From the NCBI GenBank assembly GCA_905205065.1, contig CAJLCI010000001.1, positions 124,001 to 188,000 on the forward strand: 64,000 nt of DNA, in the 5' to 3' direction. The stretch is from an uncultured Eubacteriales bacterium. Its GTDB lineage: Bacteria > Bacillota > Clostridia > Oscillospirales > CAG-272. Each line of letters opens with the position of its first letter. The stretch's first letter is position 1. The notes beneath the pieces are model-generated. The model was not told where the DNA came from. It saw only the letters and a list, made by a program, of their open reading frames with translations, and made no database searches. This document shows, piece after piece, positions 27,976 to 36,513 of the stretch. The position numbers and the translations under genes were made by a program.

Positions 27976-28680
27976 TTACGCCTTGTGCTTCTCGTCCCAT
28001 GCAGCGCGCAGAGCGTGAATCATTTCTTCAACCATTGCAGCCGGATCATCCGCGCAGAAAATACCGCTTGTACTGCCTGTCGCCTCCGCACCGAGCATAA
28101 TTGTATCATAAACATCCTGACCATTTTTTATTCCCGCTCCCTGAAGCACCATAATATCAGGATTAATTTCTCTCACGCTCTTTATCGTCTGAGTGACATA
28201 ATTTTCATCGCTTGTCTTCCCTGTTCCTATAAGCTCCGTTGGCTCCGCAACGAGAAGATTCGGAGAAAGCTTTGCAATTGCCATAAGCTCATCTACCGTA
28301 TCAGCGCACACAATTGTCCCAAGACCCACCTCGTCTGCACGTGCAATCGTTTTTTCAATTTCATCAAGAGTCAGCTTACATTCAGCATGATTCAGCATTA
28401 CGCCTTCCGCTCCGGCCTCTTTTACCGCCTCCGGAAGAACCGAGCCGAGTCCGCGACCGGGACGAAGATAATCCATATGCTGTGCAAAAACATGAATACG
28501 CTCGGTATTGTCCGCAATCATCTTAATATCTGTGTAAACAGGTGTAACAAGAATATCCACATCATATTTTAAAGCGACGCGGTCAATAGCCTTAGCAAGC
28601 TCCAGCATCTTTTCTCCGTACATATAACATTTCGGACCTATCTCAAAAAACGGAGGTTTAATTTTGAATCCACTGTACAT
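27976..28680 (-). CDS. Triosephosphate isomerase homologue of archaeal style
   Basis: 234 aa from MYSGFKIKPPFFE. The catalytic pattern is that of short archaeal-type TIM: FKIKP (Lys), VFAQHMDYL, LNHAECKLTLDEI (cf. NHSEKR, catalytic His) and VAEPTELIGTGKTSDE (catalytic Glu), with a phosphate-binding GAGIKNGQD near the end. Glycolytic bacterial TIM is longer with a WxxGN start, so this gene is more likely part of a sugar pathway such as tetrose/triose phosphate isomerisation than central glycolysis. GAAAGGAAT lies 13 nt before the start. First gene of the operon. Confidence 0.8.
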   Translation of the reverse strand: MYSGFKIKPPFFEIGPKCYMYGEKMLELAKAIDRVALKYDVDILVTPVYTDIKMIADNTERIHVFAQHMDYLRPGRGLGSVLPEAVKEAGAEGVMLNHAECKLTLDEIEKTIARADEVGLGTIVCADTVDELMAIAKLSPNLLVAEPTELIGTGKTSDENYVTQTIKSVREINPDIMVLQGAGIKNGQDVYDTIMLGAEATGSTSGIFCADDPAAMVEEMIHALRAAWDEKHKA

Positions 28681-28889
28681 ATACAAAAACCATTCCTTTC
28701 GGATGAAATCAATTACAAGCAATATTAAATTTATACCAAACAACAATATTGTGCGGCGTAGAGCTGCAAAGCTGCCGTTACAGGCGGAAACAAAGCTTGC
28801 TAATCTCAGTCTGTAACTTTGATATTATTATATCATAAAAAGTCTCTGAAAACAAGTAAAGTCATCAATTATAAATATATAAACATTTT

Positions 28890-29852
28890 TTACGACTTAT
28901 TTAAGTTCTCAGATTCAAGCTTTTTTATCATCAGCTTTGTTTTACGGAAATGCAGAAATACGGGTAAACTGACAATGACAATGAGCAAAATTATCGCGAG
29001 AACTATCAGAATTATATCGGCATATTTGGGAAAACTCTCTCCGAGTATTGCACTGGTTCCTCCCCTGTAAGCGTTTGAAACCGTAGCTATACTGCTCTCT
29101 CCGCCGTACGCCTCAGCGGTACTGAGAGAATCGGAGCTTTCCCCGGTCTGCAGATCCACCTTTTCAAGCAAAAGAGATTTTCCGTAATAAAGAACAGCTC
29201 GTCCCGGTTCTGTTTCTGCTCTAATCTCAGAAGCAATAATACGAAGAGTTCCGGCGGCAGAAACAGCAGCATTTGAAAAAACACTTCCTCCGGTTATCTG
29301 TACCGTGCCTCCTGTTATCCCCGTTCCGTTTGAACTGTTTGAAACGGCAATGTCTGTATTTCCGCCTACTATACTGATAACTCCGCTGTCAAAACGAATT
29401 CCGCTGCGCCCTGCTGTAATCGAAATATCCCCGCTGCGAATTTTAATTTCTTTGTTCATAGCCGTTGAATAACTGTATATTCCATCACCGTCTGTCACTA
29501 TAGTAAGCGATCCGTCCCCGGTGATTATAAAACCGCCCTGACCCGCAAGCGCGTATTCAGACGCCGAAATGTAATTTTGCCCGAAAAGCTTTACCGTTGC
29601 TCCGTCTATAAGTTTAATTCCGTATTCATCATCGGTATTGACATTTATTCCGTTGAGTTCAAGTATATTTTCGCGGTTGTTCCAGTAATAGCCCTCTCCG
29701 CTTATGTTTTTCTGAGGTCTTGTAAGGTCGAGAGTTTCTCTGATTACTCCGGACGATACCGATTCCGCAGAAAAACAAATAGAAAATAAAACGGCGGCAA
29801 CGACCGAAAATAAAAAGACGGCGGCATATTTTATGAAACGATTATTCTTCAT
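28890..29852 (-). CDS. Secreted beta-helix-like protein with C-terminal membrane anchor
   Basis: 320 aa. A signal peptide (1-30, KYAAVFLFSVVAAVLFSICFSA) is followed by turn-and-strand repeats GDGSLTIVTDGDGIYSY, SGDISITAGRSGIRFDSG, SGISIVGGNTDIAVSN-like and GTVQITGGSVFSNAAVSA, as in carbohydrate-binding/DUF4353-type right-handed helices. A membrane helix near 280-302 (IILIVLAIILLIVIVSLPVFL) and a basic tail anchor it facing outward. Function unknown; a surface sugar-binding or adhesive role is inference. Confidence 0.65.
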   Translation of the reverse strand: MKNNRFIKYAAVFLFSVVAAVLFSICFSAESVSSGVIRETLDLTRPQKNISGEGYYWNNRENILELNGINVNTDDEYGIKLIDGATVKLFGQNYISASEYALAGQGGFIITGDGSLTIVTDGDGIYSYSTAMNKEIKIRSGDISITAGRSGIRFDSGVISIVGGNTDIAVSNSSNGTGITGGTVQITGGSVFSNAAVSAAGTLRIIASEIRAETEPGRAVLYYGKSLLLEKVDLQTGESSDSLSTAEAYGGESSIATVSNAYRGGTSAILGESFPKYADIILIVLAIILLIVIVSLPVFLHFRKTKLMIKKLESENLNKS

Positions 29853-30062
29853 ATATGTACTAACCTCTCAGTTTACATTCAATATTTAAATCCCGTCTTA
29901 ATAAGACTCCGATAAAAATCTGCAACCAGAATTACTCCTGCAAAGCAATTTTAATATATTTAAGTATATCATGCACATTAAAAAAAATCAAGAAGTTAAG
30001 ATACCATTATTTAATTATAATGTAAATTTTTTAGCTGTTTCTAAATACCTCCGCTCAAAGCC
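29853..30062. other. Intergenic, divergent promoters region
   Basis: AT-rich spacer between the beta-helix gene (minus) and the vanZ promoter (plus). Apart from that promoter no feature is clear. Confidence 0.4.
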
Positions 30063-30091
30063 TTGACTTTAAATAAAAAAACAAATATAAT
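30063..30091 (+). promoter_or_regulatory. Promoter of the VanZ gene
   Basis: TTGACT (30063-30068), 17-bp spacer, TATAAT (30086-30091). Confidence 0.7.
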
Positions 30092-30154
30092 AATTACAAT
30101 ATCAGCATATATATAATGTTGGAACTAAAATATATTTTGGCACTGGAGAACTGC

Positions 30155-30694
30155 ATGAATCCGATATATAAGCATAATAAAACACCAGACAGAAAAAACG
30201 TCGGGCTCACGGAACACAGCGGATTCAGAATAATTCTGTCGGTCCTTATCATCATCACCCTGATTTTTATCTGGACAAATTCAATTCAAAACGGTACCGA
30301 GTCAAATGCGCAAAGCGACCGTATTGTCACCCGGCTGAAGCCGATTATTGATCCGAAGAATAAAATAGATATTGACGATTTATCATTTGTGATCCGCAAA
30401 GCCGCGCATTTTTGCGAGTATTTTCTTCTCGGCGCGGAGCTTTGTCTTTTTTTCTATTCATTAAAAATAAAAGAAATTTTCGGCTCTCCGTTTCTTGTAC
30501 TCATGAGCGCCGTAATCGATGAAACGATTCAGCTTTATCACGAGAGGACCTCAAGCGTCACGGATATAATTCTCGACTTTTGCGGCGGACTATGCGGCAT
30601 TTGTATAATGATTATAATAGTCATCTTGTGTACTCAATTTTCAGAAAAAAGAAAATTGCGGGTAAATTCCTCAAAATATCCTGAAAATAATTAG
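30155..30694 (+). CDS. VanZ family membrane protein
   Basis: 179 aa starting at the ATG after TGGAGAACTGC. Helices lie near 25-45, 80-110 and 150-170. The VanZ pattern is visible: IIITLIFIWTNSIQ, FVIRKAAHFCEYFLLGAELCLF (KxxHFxxY core) and AVIDETIQLYHERTSSVTDIILDFCGGLCG (DE..Q...R..s..D...N/G). VanZ proteins are linked to low-level teicoplanin resistance in one setting, but most housekeeping homologues have unknown roles in the envelope. Confidence 0.9.
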   Translation: MNPIYKHNKTPDRKNVGLTEHSGFRIILSVLIIITLIFIWTNSIQNGTESNAQSDRIVTRLKPIIDPKNKIDIDDLSFVIRKAAHFCEYFLLGAELCLFFYSLKIKEIFGSPFLVLMSAVIDETIQLYHERTSSVTDIILDFCGGLCGICIMIIIVILCTQFSEKRKLRVNSSKYPENN

Positions 30695-30815
30695 ATTTCA
30701 GAATATTTATGTTATTTAATTTGAGCATAATAATAATAGGCTAATATAAATATTTAAGAACAATACACAGCCGATAAGTTAATTTAATAAGTTTTTGACA
30801 ATATCGGAGAATGAA

Positions 30816-31829
30816 ATGAACATAAATCTTCTCAAAAATCAAATATCGAGGATCGCGGCGATAGCCTTCTCAGTTTGTATTACAGCTGTGATTATTTCAG
30901 CGGCAGACGGAGTTCCCGCAGGACAAACAGAAAAACTTATAAGAGAAGTTCCGTCAGGTTCTCCTGATATAAACGGTATAATAGAGCGGGGAGAATGGTC
31001 CGAGTCAAACAAAATTGTTATGAATGAAAATACCTGCACAGCCTCTCCCTGGAGCGGAAGTATCGAAAGCTCGGCAGACGTATATTTTCTCTGGGATGAA
31101 GACGGATTATATATTGCTGCCAAAATAACGGATTTGACAGAAGCATATTCATCTGAAAAAAGTCCGGAAAGCGTTTTGTCGGGAGATGCACTTCAACTCG
31201 GTCTAAATCCGGGAATGTTGATTACCGGAGGTCATCCAGGAGAGTTTTTCACTTTTTCTTTACCTGCCGACGCAAAGAAAAATTCTCCGTCGCCGCTGTA
31301 CATCATCAGACAAAACTACGCTGATTATAACGGAATCGGAAGCTCGGCAGGAGGAGAACTGATAGACGAAAAATGCTATAAAGCGACCGGACAAAAAGTT
31401 TCGAACGGATGGCAATTTGAGTGTTTCCTTGCATGGAATCAGGTAAACACCGTCGGAATTAACAGCCAGAATCCTATATGCGAAGCGCTGTCAGATCCCA
31501 ATTTTTCATCGGCAAGCACACTGATTCCCGAAAATGGATTATCTTTTGGATTTATGCTCTGTTACCTTGACAGACCAGGCAGTTCCGGTAACTTTACTAC
31601 CGGTTCAGGCCTTGGATTTAATGTTGAACATTACGGAGGAATACTGACTCTTATCGAAAACGTAATCGAATACAATGCAAAAAGTTCGCCTGCTCCGGGA
31701 ACTTTTGACCTTACTATTCCAATCATCTGTATTTTCATTATATCCTCATCAGCTTCTCTTATGATTCGAAAAAAACTAAAAAATAATCATCATTTGCCCA
31801 ATTATTCATACCATAAAAGGGTAATATAA
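30816..31829 (+). CDS. Surface protein with CBM9/DOMON-like domain
   Basis: 337 aa from ATG 30816, seven bases behind CGGAG. The N terminus is a signal peptide (to about residue 28, IAAIAFSVCITAVIISAA). The stretch GSPDINGIIERGEWSES, SSADVYFLWDEDGLYIAAKITD and GDALQLGLNPG is the opening pattern of family 9 carbohydrate-binding modules, and GWQFECFLAWNQV follows. A C-terminal helix (LTIPIICIFIISSSASLMI) with a basic tail anchors it. It probably displays a sugar-binding domain on the outer face of the membrane. Confidence 0.8.
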   Translation: MNINLLKNQISRIAAIAFSVCITAVIISAADGVPAGQTEKLIREVPSGSPDINGIIERGEWSESNKIVMNENTCTASPWSGSIESSADVYFLWDEDGLYIAAKITDLTEAYSSEKSPESVLSGDALQLGLNPGMLITGGHPGEFFTFSLPADAKKNSPSPLYIIRQNYADYNGIGSSAGGELIDEKCYKATGQKVSNGWQFECFLAWNQVNTVGINSQNPICEALSDPNFSSASTLIPENGLSFGFMLCYLDRPGSSGNFTTGSGLGFNVEHYGGILTLIENVIEYNAKSSPAPGTFDLTIPIICIFIISSSASLMIRKKLKNNHHLPNYSYHKRVI

Positions 31830-31832
31830 TAT

Positions 31833-31876
31833 CACAGCCGGTAATTTGCATAAGTAAATTTACCGGCTGTGTTTTG
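31833..31876 (+). terminator. Terminator after the CBM9-like gene
   Basis: Perfect 12-bp stem cacagccggtaa (31833-31844) and ttaccggctgtg (31860-31871), then TTTTG. Confidence 0.85.
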
Positions 31877-31883
31877 TAGTTTT

Positions 31884-31990
31884 ATTCAATAAGATGCATA
31901 GCCCCGTCATAGGGTGTTTCGGTGACAGATTGTACTACCTCCGAAAAAAGTGCGCTGATCCCGCCGCCTACAGCGGCGAATGCCTCCTTT
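31884..31990 (+). repeat. Dispersed structured intergenic element, copy 2
   Basis: ttcaataagatgcatagccc, cgtcatag, cagattgtac between GGT and ACC (hairpin 2), ccgaaaaaagtgcgc, hairpin 3 GCCGC (31963-31967), loop CTACA, GCGGC (31973-31977), then gaatgcctccttt. It lies directly past the CBM9-like gene terminator, in the convergent spacer before the XRE regulator. Confidence 0.75.
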
Positions 31991-32056
31991 AATTTCGGAG
32001 GACATATATCATTCAATTATATAGTTGTTACACGGTCAGGAGTTATGCACAAATTT

Positions 32057-32872
32057 TCAATCTCCGCTGCAAAACCTTGAATCTCCGTAATATATCCAAT
32101 AACAATCTTCATAATCAGAATATTCTTTTGCATATGTCAAAATGGCAAAAAGCAAAATCACCCTTTGCACTCCAAACAGTTCATAAACCTTGACATTTTC
32201 ACCATCAATGTTTACCTGCTTTACTAAAAATAATTTACTTTTTATAAAATTTTCCTCAAGAGCATCAGAATCGGAAATTCCACACATGGTGCACAGAGAT
32301 GATAATGTAAAAGACGTCATATTATTTTTTATAACAGTCTGCAGAGCATTACGAAAATCGCGGTCAATAAGCATATTCAGAATTTCCTCCGCCCCGGCAT
32401 CGGTAAGAAGACTGCTCCACCCTTTTTCAGGTCTTTTTAAAGCGATTTCTCCGATTTCGTCACGTAAATAAACTACACCGTGCGGATGGATTACGGTGCT
32501 TCTTAATTTTTTGTTTGACTTCATTCTTTCAACATAATTATCCAGTTTTTCAATTTCTAAAAAAGGCTCATTAAAATTATCTGCACCACCACAAGCCGAA
32601 AGTATTACTTGACATACAGAACGATAAGCGGCATCAAAAACAGCATCTGAAGATGTGGCGCTACACGGAGAGCTGCGCCTTCCGTAAAGCATATCGACAG
32701 TTACACCAAAAGTGTCGGCAATTATCGGAAGCAGCATTATATCAGGCATATTAGTATTATTTTCCCATTTAGAAACCGATTTCGCTGAAACACCTACTAT
32801 AGCTGCAAACTCCTCCTGTGTCATTGATTTTTGTTTGCGAAGCTCTGCAATTCTTTCTCCGATTGTAGCCAT
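32057..32872 (-). CDS. XRE-family transcriptional regulator
   Basis: 271 aa. Residues 4-60 form a lambda-repressor-type helix-turn-helix: IAELRKQKSMTQEEFAAIVGVSAKSVSKWENNTNMPDIMLLPIIADTFGV shows the SxxSVSKWE recognition helix. The C-terminal 200 residues do not match a family I know; they include a short conserved-looking FNEPFLEIEKLDNYVERM and a helical segment near 140-200. The start MATIGER follows GAAAGGA. Target genes unknown. Confidence 0.88.
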   Translation of the reverse strand: MATIGERIAELRKQKSMTQEEFAAIVGVSAKSVSKWENNTNMPDIMLLPIIADTFGVTVDMLYGRRSSPCSATSSDAVFDAAYRSVCQVILSACGGADNFNEPFLEIEKLDNYVERMKSNKKLRSTVIHPHGVVYLRDEIGEIALKRPEKGWSSLLTDAGAEEILNMLIDRDFRNALQTVIKNNMTSFTLSSLCTMCGISDSDALEENFIKSKLFLVKQVNIDGENVKVYELFGVQRVILLFAILTYAKEYSDYEDCYWIYYGDSRFCSGD

Positions 32873-33359
32873 AAAAAACACCATTCCTTTCTTTTCATTT
32901 GCACCTGCATATACATAAGAGACATGAAAAAAGTATACTTTAAATTACAGATTACTTACTTTTCACGTTAATATTCTCGCCTTTATCTATATAAAGGCTT
33001 CCTCTCCTTTTTCTATATTTCAGGCAACGTCTTTCAATGCATTTAAAGAATCCACTGGATATATATTCTGTGCTTAAATTCTAACAATATTTACAGAAAC
33101 AGTCTACATAGCAATAAGAGACTTTATCTCTTAAACGGATACATAAAATCCGAACCATTCATTTATCCCGACATCCATAACAAAGCGGATAAACATTACA
33201 AAACACTTAACTTAAACATCAGATTTCGCACTATCGTCGATAATAAAGCCGTATGTATATATATCAAAGTAATTACAGTTGCATACGGAGTCAATACCGA
33301 TAAGTATAATTATAATGCCGAGACAAACATTATCTGTTCTAACAGTCATAATAATTCTT
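32873..33359. other. Intergenic, no gene recognised
   Basis: About 490 bp of AT-rich sequence upstream of the XRE gene. I see no ORF, strong hairpin or repeat until the dispersed element that starts at 33360. Confidence 0.5.
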
Positions 33360-33460
33360 TTCAATAAAAGGCATGACTCTGTCATTATGCATTCCTATAG
33401 TGTACTGTGCCGCCTAAAAAATAAGCGGAAGCCGCCGCCTGTAAAGGCGTAGGACATCCT
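33360..33460 (+). repeat. Dispersed structured intergenic element, copy 3
   Basis: ttcaataaaaggcatgactc, tgtcatta, tagtgtactgtgccgcc, aaaaataagcggaa, hairpin 3 CGCC (33436-33439), loop TGTAAA, GGCG (33446-33449), then gacatccttgc. Hairpin 1 is weak here. It lies past the transaminase stop. Confidence 0.7.
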
Positions 33461-33529
33461 TGCAAGTTATAATATAGCTGTAAAAACAGGTGCAAATCTG
33501 AAAAAAACAGACATGCACCGTATTTTGTA

Positions 33530-34417
33530 TTATTTTGTCTCATTCTCAAGCTTTTCAAGATACCAAGCCTGAAGATTGTCGACAAGTTTCTGATCCCGGC
33601 ATCCAACCGGCCTGCCGTCAAGTTCACATGCTGCCCTGACAAGTGTTGTAGTGCTTGTTATCAGTATTTCATCAGCCTCAAAAAGTTCGCTCCGAGTAAT
33701 ATACCGTTCTTCAGTATCAATTCCGTGCTCACTGCATAACTCAATAACATGCTTTCTCGCAATGCCCGGAAGTATATAGGAGCCAAGAGGAGCCGTTACG
33801 AGCTTTCCGTTCTTAACAATAAAGATATTTGTATGCGCTCCCTCTGTAACTGCATCTCTTAAAATTTCTCCGTTCTCGGTCACAAGCATATCGCGTATTT
33901 GAACCGCTTCATCACAGCCCAATGAAACTGCATGCTCCGCAGCAAGAATGTTTGGCACAAGATTAATTGTTTTGACATTACACATCTTGTAACGTATATC
34001 GTCCCATGTAACAAGCTTCATGCGCTTATCAAGATTTGTAATCTTTTTTGGCTTGACATACATAAGAAGATTAGGTTTTACATTCTCTCCGGGAAACGGA
34101 TGATTCCGCGGAGCCGTCCCTCTGCTCGCCTGCCAGTATATAATAACATCTGATGTATCGTCGAGGCGTGAAATAAGATCATCAATAATTGTCCGAAGTT
34201 CTTCTCTGCTGTACTGAAAATCAATTTTTATCAATCTGCAGCTATTATAAAAGCGATCAAAATGCTCGTCTATCAGAAACGGTTTTCCGTTATGACAAAA
34301 CGCAACGTCATATACTCCGTCGCCGAAATAAACAGCCCGGTCATTAAGCGGGACTGTCATATCTTCAATAGTTGTAACTCTTCCATTATAAAAAGCGGCG
34401 TTTTTCGTATAAATCAC
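33530..34417 (-). CDS. dat: D-alanine transaminase-like aminotransferase (class IV)
   Basis: 295 aa from GTG 34417; a TTG at 34450 is the alternative, and neither has an ideal ribosome site. The fold-type IV PLP enzyme pattern is clear: FYNGRVTTIEDMTVPLNDRAVYFGDGVYD, IIYWQASRGTAPRNHPFP, NVKTINLVPNILA with the PLP Lys, EAVQIRDMLVTEGNEI-like ENGEILRDAVTEGAHTNIFIV, and ILPGIARKHVIELC. RG..PR.H is the D-amino acid transaminase form. It makes D-Glu or D-Ala for peptidoglycan. It follows the dus gene by 70 bp on the same strand. Confidence 0.88.
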   Translation of the reverse strand: MIYTKNAAFYNGRVTTIEDMTVPLNDRAVYFGDGVYDVAFCHNGKPFLIDEHFDRFYNSCRLIKIDFQYSREELRTIIDDLISRLDDTSDVIIYWQASRGTAPRNHPFPGENVKPNLLMYVKPKKITNLDKRMKLVTWDDIRYKMCNVKTINLVPNILAAEHAVSLGCDEAVQIRDMLVTENGEILRDAVTEGAHTNIFIVKNGKLVTAPLGSYILPGIARKHVIELCSEHGIDTEERYITRSELFEADEILITSTTTLVRAACELDGRPVGCRDQKLVDNLQAWYLEKLENETK

Positions 34418-34487
34418 CAAACCTTTCTTATTATCATATGCGCATCCCAAAACTCCACATAAATATGTGCATCAAGATAAATCGAAA

Positions 34488-35495
34488 TCAGACAATTAGG
34501 TCATCCGAAAAAGATTCTCTCTTAATCCTGGCATCTCTTTCAAGCTCATCAAGCAATGAGAAAACGTTTTCCTTCGATTCAGAACGATTTATTAAATCAC
34601 GAATCCTTGCAGAACCTGGAATTCCTTTTATATACCAAGAAATATGCTTTCTCGATTCACAAATACCGATATGCAGGCCCTTGTCGGCAATAAGCATTTC
34701 AGTGTGCTTTTTTGCAAGATTTATCCTGTCATGAACTTGCGGAGCAATATAACTCCTGCCCTCAATATATGAAGTTATTTCTTCAAAAATCCAAGGATTC
34801 CCGCATGCCCCTTGTCCAATCATAACAGCATCACAGCCTGTGTATTCAAACATCCTGCGCGCGTCTGCTCCGGAATATATTCCGCCGTTTCCGATAACCG
34901 GTACAGAAACTGCCTTTTTCACATCAGCTATTGTATTCAAATCTATAGGGGGAGCATACATCTGCTCGCGAGTACGTCCGTGAATACAAATCGCAGATAC
35001 TCCGGCCTGCTCAAGCATAACCGCAAATGAAACAGCGTTTAAAGTATCGCTATCAAAACCAGTGCGTATTTTAACGGTTACCGGTATTTCAGCTCCTACA
35101 GCGCCGACAACAGACGAAACAATTTTCTTTGCTTTTTCAGGCGACTTCATCAGAGCCGAGCCATCACCATTGCCGACTATTTTCCTTACAGGACATCCCA
35201 TATTTATATCAATGACATCAGGATGAAAATTATTGTAAAGCCATGACGCCGCTTCCGCCATAACAGAAGAATCGCTTCCGAAAATCTGAAGCGCCATGGG
35301 GCGTTCTTCGCTTCTCATTTTTGCCAACTCCGGAGTTTTGCTGTCACGATATACAATCGCCTTAGCAGAAATCATCTCAGAAACCATATATTCAGCACCA
35401 AAGCTCTTGCAAATCCGCCTGAAGACGCTGTCTGTAACACCCGCCATTGGAGCTAGTGCAAGACCATTTTTAAATATTATATTTCCAATCTTCAA
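34488..35495 (-). CDS. dusB: tRNA-dihydrouridine synthase (Dus)
   Basis: 335 aa from TTG 35493-35495 (MKIGNIIFKNGLALAPMAGVTD), the normal Dus N terminus, with CGGAGG 12 nt upstream; a GTG at 35522 would add nine residues. FMN-barrel motifs: APMAGVTDSVFRRIC, PMALQIFGSD, IDINMGCPVRKIVGNGDGSALM (catalytic Cys), VTVKIRTGFD, ICIHGRTREQMY, VPVIGNGGIYSGADA and DAVMIGQGACGNPWIF. It reduces uridines in the D loop of tRNA. Confidence 0.93.
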   Translation of the reverse strand: MKIGNIIFKNGLALAPMAGVTDSVFRRICKSFGAEYMVSEMISAKAIVYRDSKTPELAKMRSEERPMALQIFGSDSSVMAEAASWLYNNFHPDVIDINMGCPVRKIVGNGDGSALMKSPEKAKKIVSSVVGAVGAEIPVTVKIRTGFDSDTLNAVSFAVMLEQAGVSAICIHGRTREQMYAPPIDLNTIADVKKAVSVPVIGNGGIYSGADARRMFEYTGCDAVMIGQGACGNPWIFEEITSYIEGRSYIAPQVHDRINLAKKHTEMLIADKGLHIGICESRKHISWYIKGIPGSARIRDLINRSESKENVFSLLDELERDARIKRESFSDDLIV

Positions 35496-35685
35496 ATGCG
35501 GCAAAAACCTCCGATAAAACACTTTACACTAAAACTATATAAATTCACACAAACCTGTATTATCATTATTATACATCACGAAGCTTACAAATGCAAGACA
35601 AAATTAATTAATTCATCTTTGATAAAGTAAATCCGCATTTTACAAATACTATAGCATAATTTTATGTTTTATGCTGCAAAATAAA

Positions 35686-35738
35686 AAAGTAAGCCGTTCC
35701 AATCCCGTACTTATATCTATGTACGAAAATGGAACAGC
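35686..35738 (-). terminator. Terminator of the ribosomal protein superoperon
   Basis: On the minus strand a stem gctgttcca/tggaacggc (35730-35738 with 35693-35701, one wobble or mismatch) encloses an inner GTAC pairing and is followed by TTACTTTTTTATT. It is about 160 bp past the rplQ stop. Nothing else is recognised in 35496-35894. Confidence 0.65.
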
Positions 35739-35894
35739 TCAGATTTTCGATCAGAAATAATTCCTGTTATAAAGCATTCCGGCAGGAAATCACATCCCGA
35801 ACGGAAAACGAAAACGGCCCCTTCACCCTACAATGATCTGGAAACGGTTTTCGTAAAGACACAAAAGAAAAACTTCGCCGAAAAATACGGACAA

Positions 35895-36497
35895 TTAATC
35901 AGCTTTTACTTCCTCAGTATTTGTTTCTTCAGTCTTTACCTCTTCAGTTTTTACTTCTTCGGTCTTTGCTTCTGCGGCATCTGCCTTTTCTGTCTTTACT
36001 TCCTCGGATTTTGCTTCCTCGGTCTTTTTTTCTTTTTTATCGGCCTTTTCAGCTTTATCCGCCGCCTTGCCGGCTTTGGCTTTCTTATTCGCTTTATCAG
36101 CTTTATCCGTTTTGGCAGCCTTATCTTCGGTCTTTTCATTCTTTTTGTCTTCAAAACCGACTAAACGTATAATCGCCATTTCGGCACCGTCTCCACGACG
36201 CGGTCCAAGCTTATAAACGCTTGTATATCCACCGTTACGATCAGCATATTCGGGTGCGATCTGATCAAACAGCTTCTTTACTACTTCTTTTTTAGTTATA
36301 TATGAAAGAGCAGCACGGCGACTTGCCAATGTGTTCTTTTTGCCGAGTGTTATCATCTTCTCGGTCATGCTGCGTACTTCTTTTGCTCTATAAACGGTAG
36401 TTTCAATCGTACCATTTTCAAGAAGATACGTAACCATCCCGCGAAGCATTGAATTGCGATGCGCGGTAGGTCTTCCGAGTTTCCTTGTACCTGGCAT
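35895..36497 (-). CDS. rplQ: 50S ribosomal protein L17 with long charged C-terminal tail
   Basis: 200 aa. Residues 1 to about 116 are a full L17 (RKLGRPTAHRNSMLRGMVTYLLENGTIETT, EVRSMTEKMITLGKK, GGYTSVYKLGPRRGDGAEMAIIRLV). The remaining about 84 residues are almost only Lys, Glu, Ala, Asp and Thr, with KTEEVKTEE-type repeats. L17 lines the peptide exit tunnel region of the large subunit. Most L17 proteins end at 115-130 residues; the tail has no domain I recognise. Last gene of the alpha operon part; AAGGAGG precedes the start. Confidence 0.95.
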   Translation of the reverse strand: MPGTRKLGRPTAHRNSMLRGMVTYLLENGTIETTVYRAKEVRSMTEKMITLGKKNTLASRRAALSYITKKEVVKKLFDQIAPEYADRNGGYTSVYKLGPRRGDGAEMAIIRLVGFEDKKNEKTEDKAAKTDKADKANKKAKAGKAADKAEKADKKEKKTEEAKSEEVKTEKADAAEAKTEEVKTEEVKTEETNTEEVKAD

Positions 36498-36513
36498 TAT
36501 GGATTCCTCCTTT

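Noticed and set aside
28755..28815. Seventh copy of the dispersed element
   Set aside because: A gccgttacaggc hairpin resembles hairpin 3, but the other conserved words are missing.
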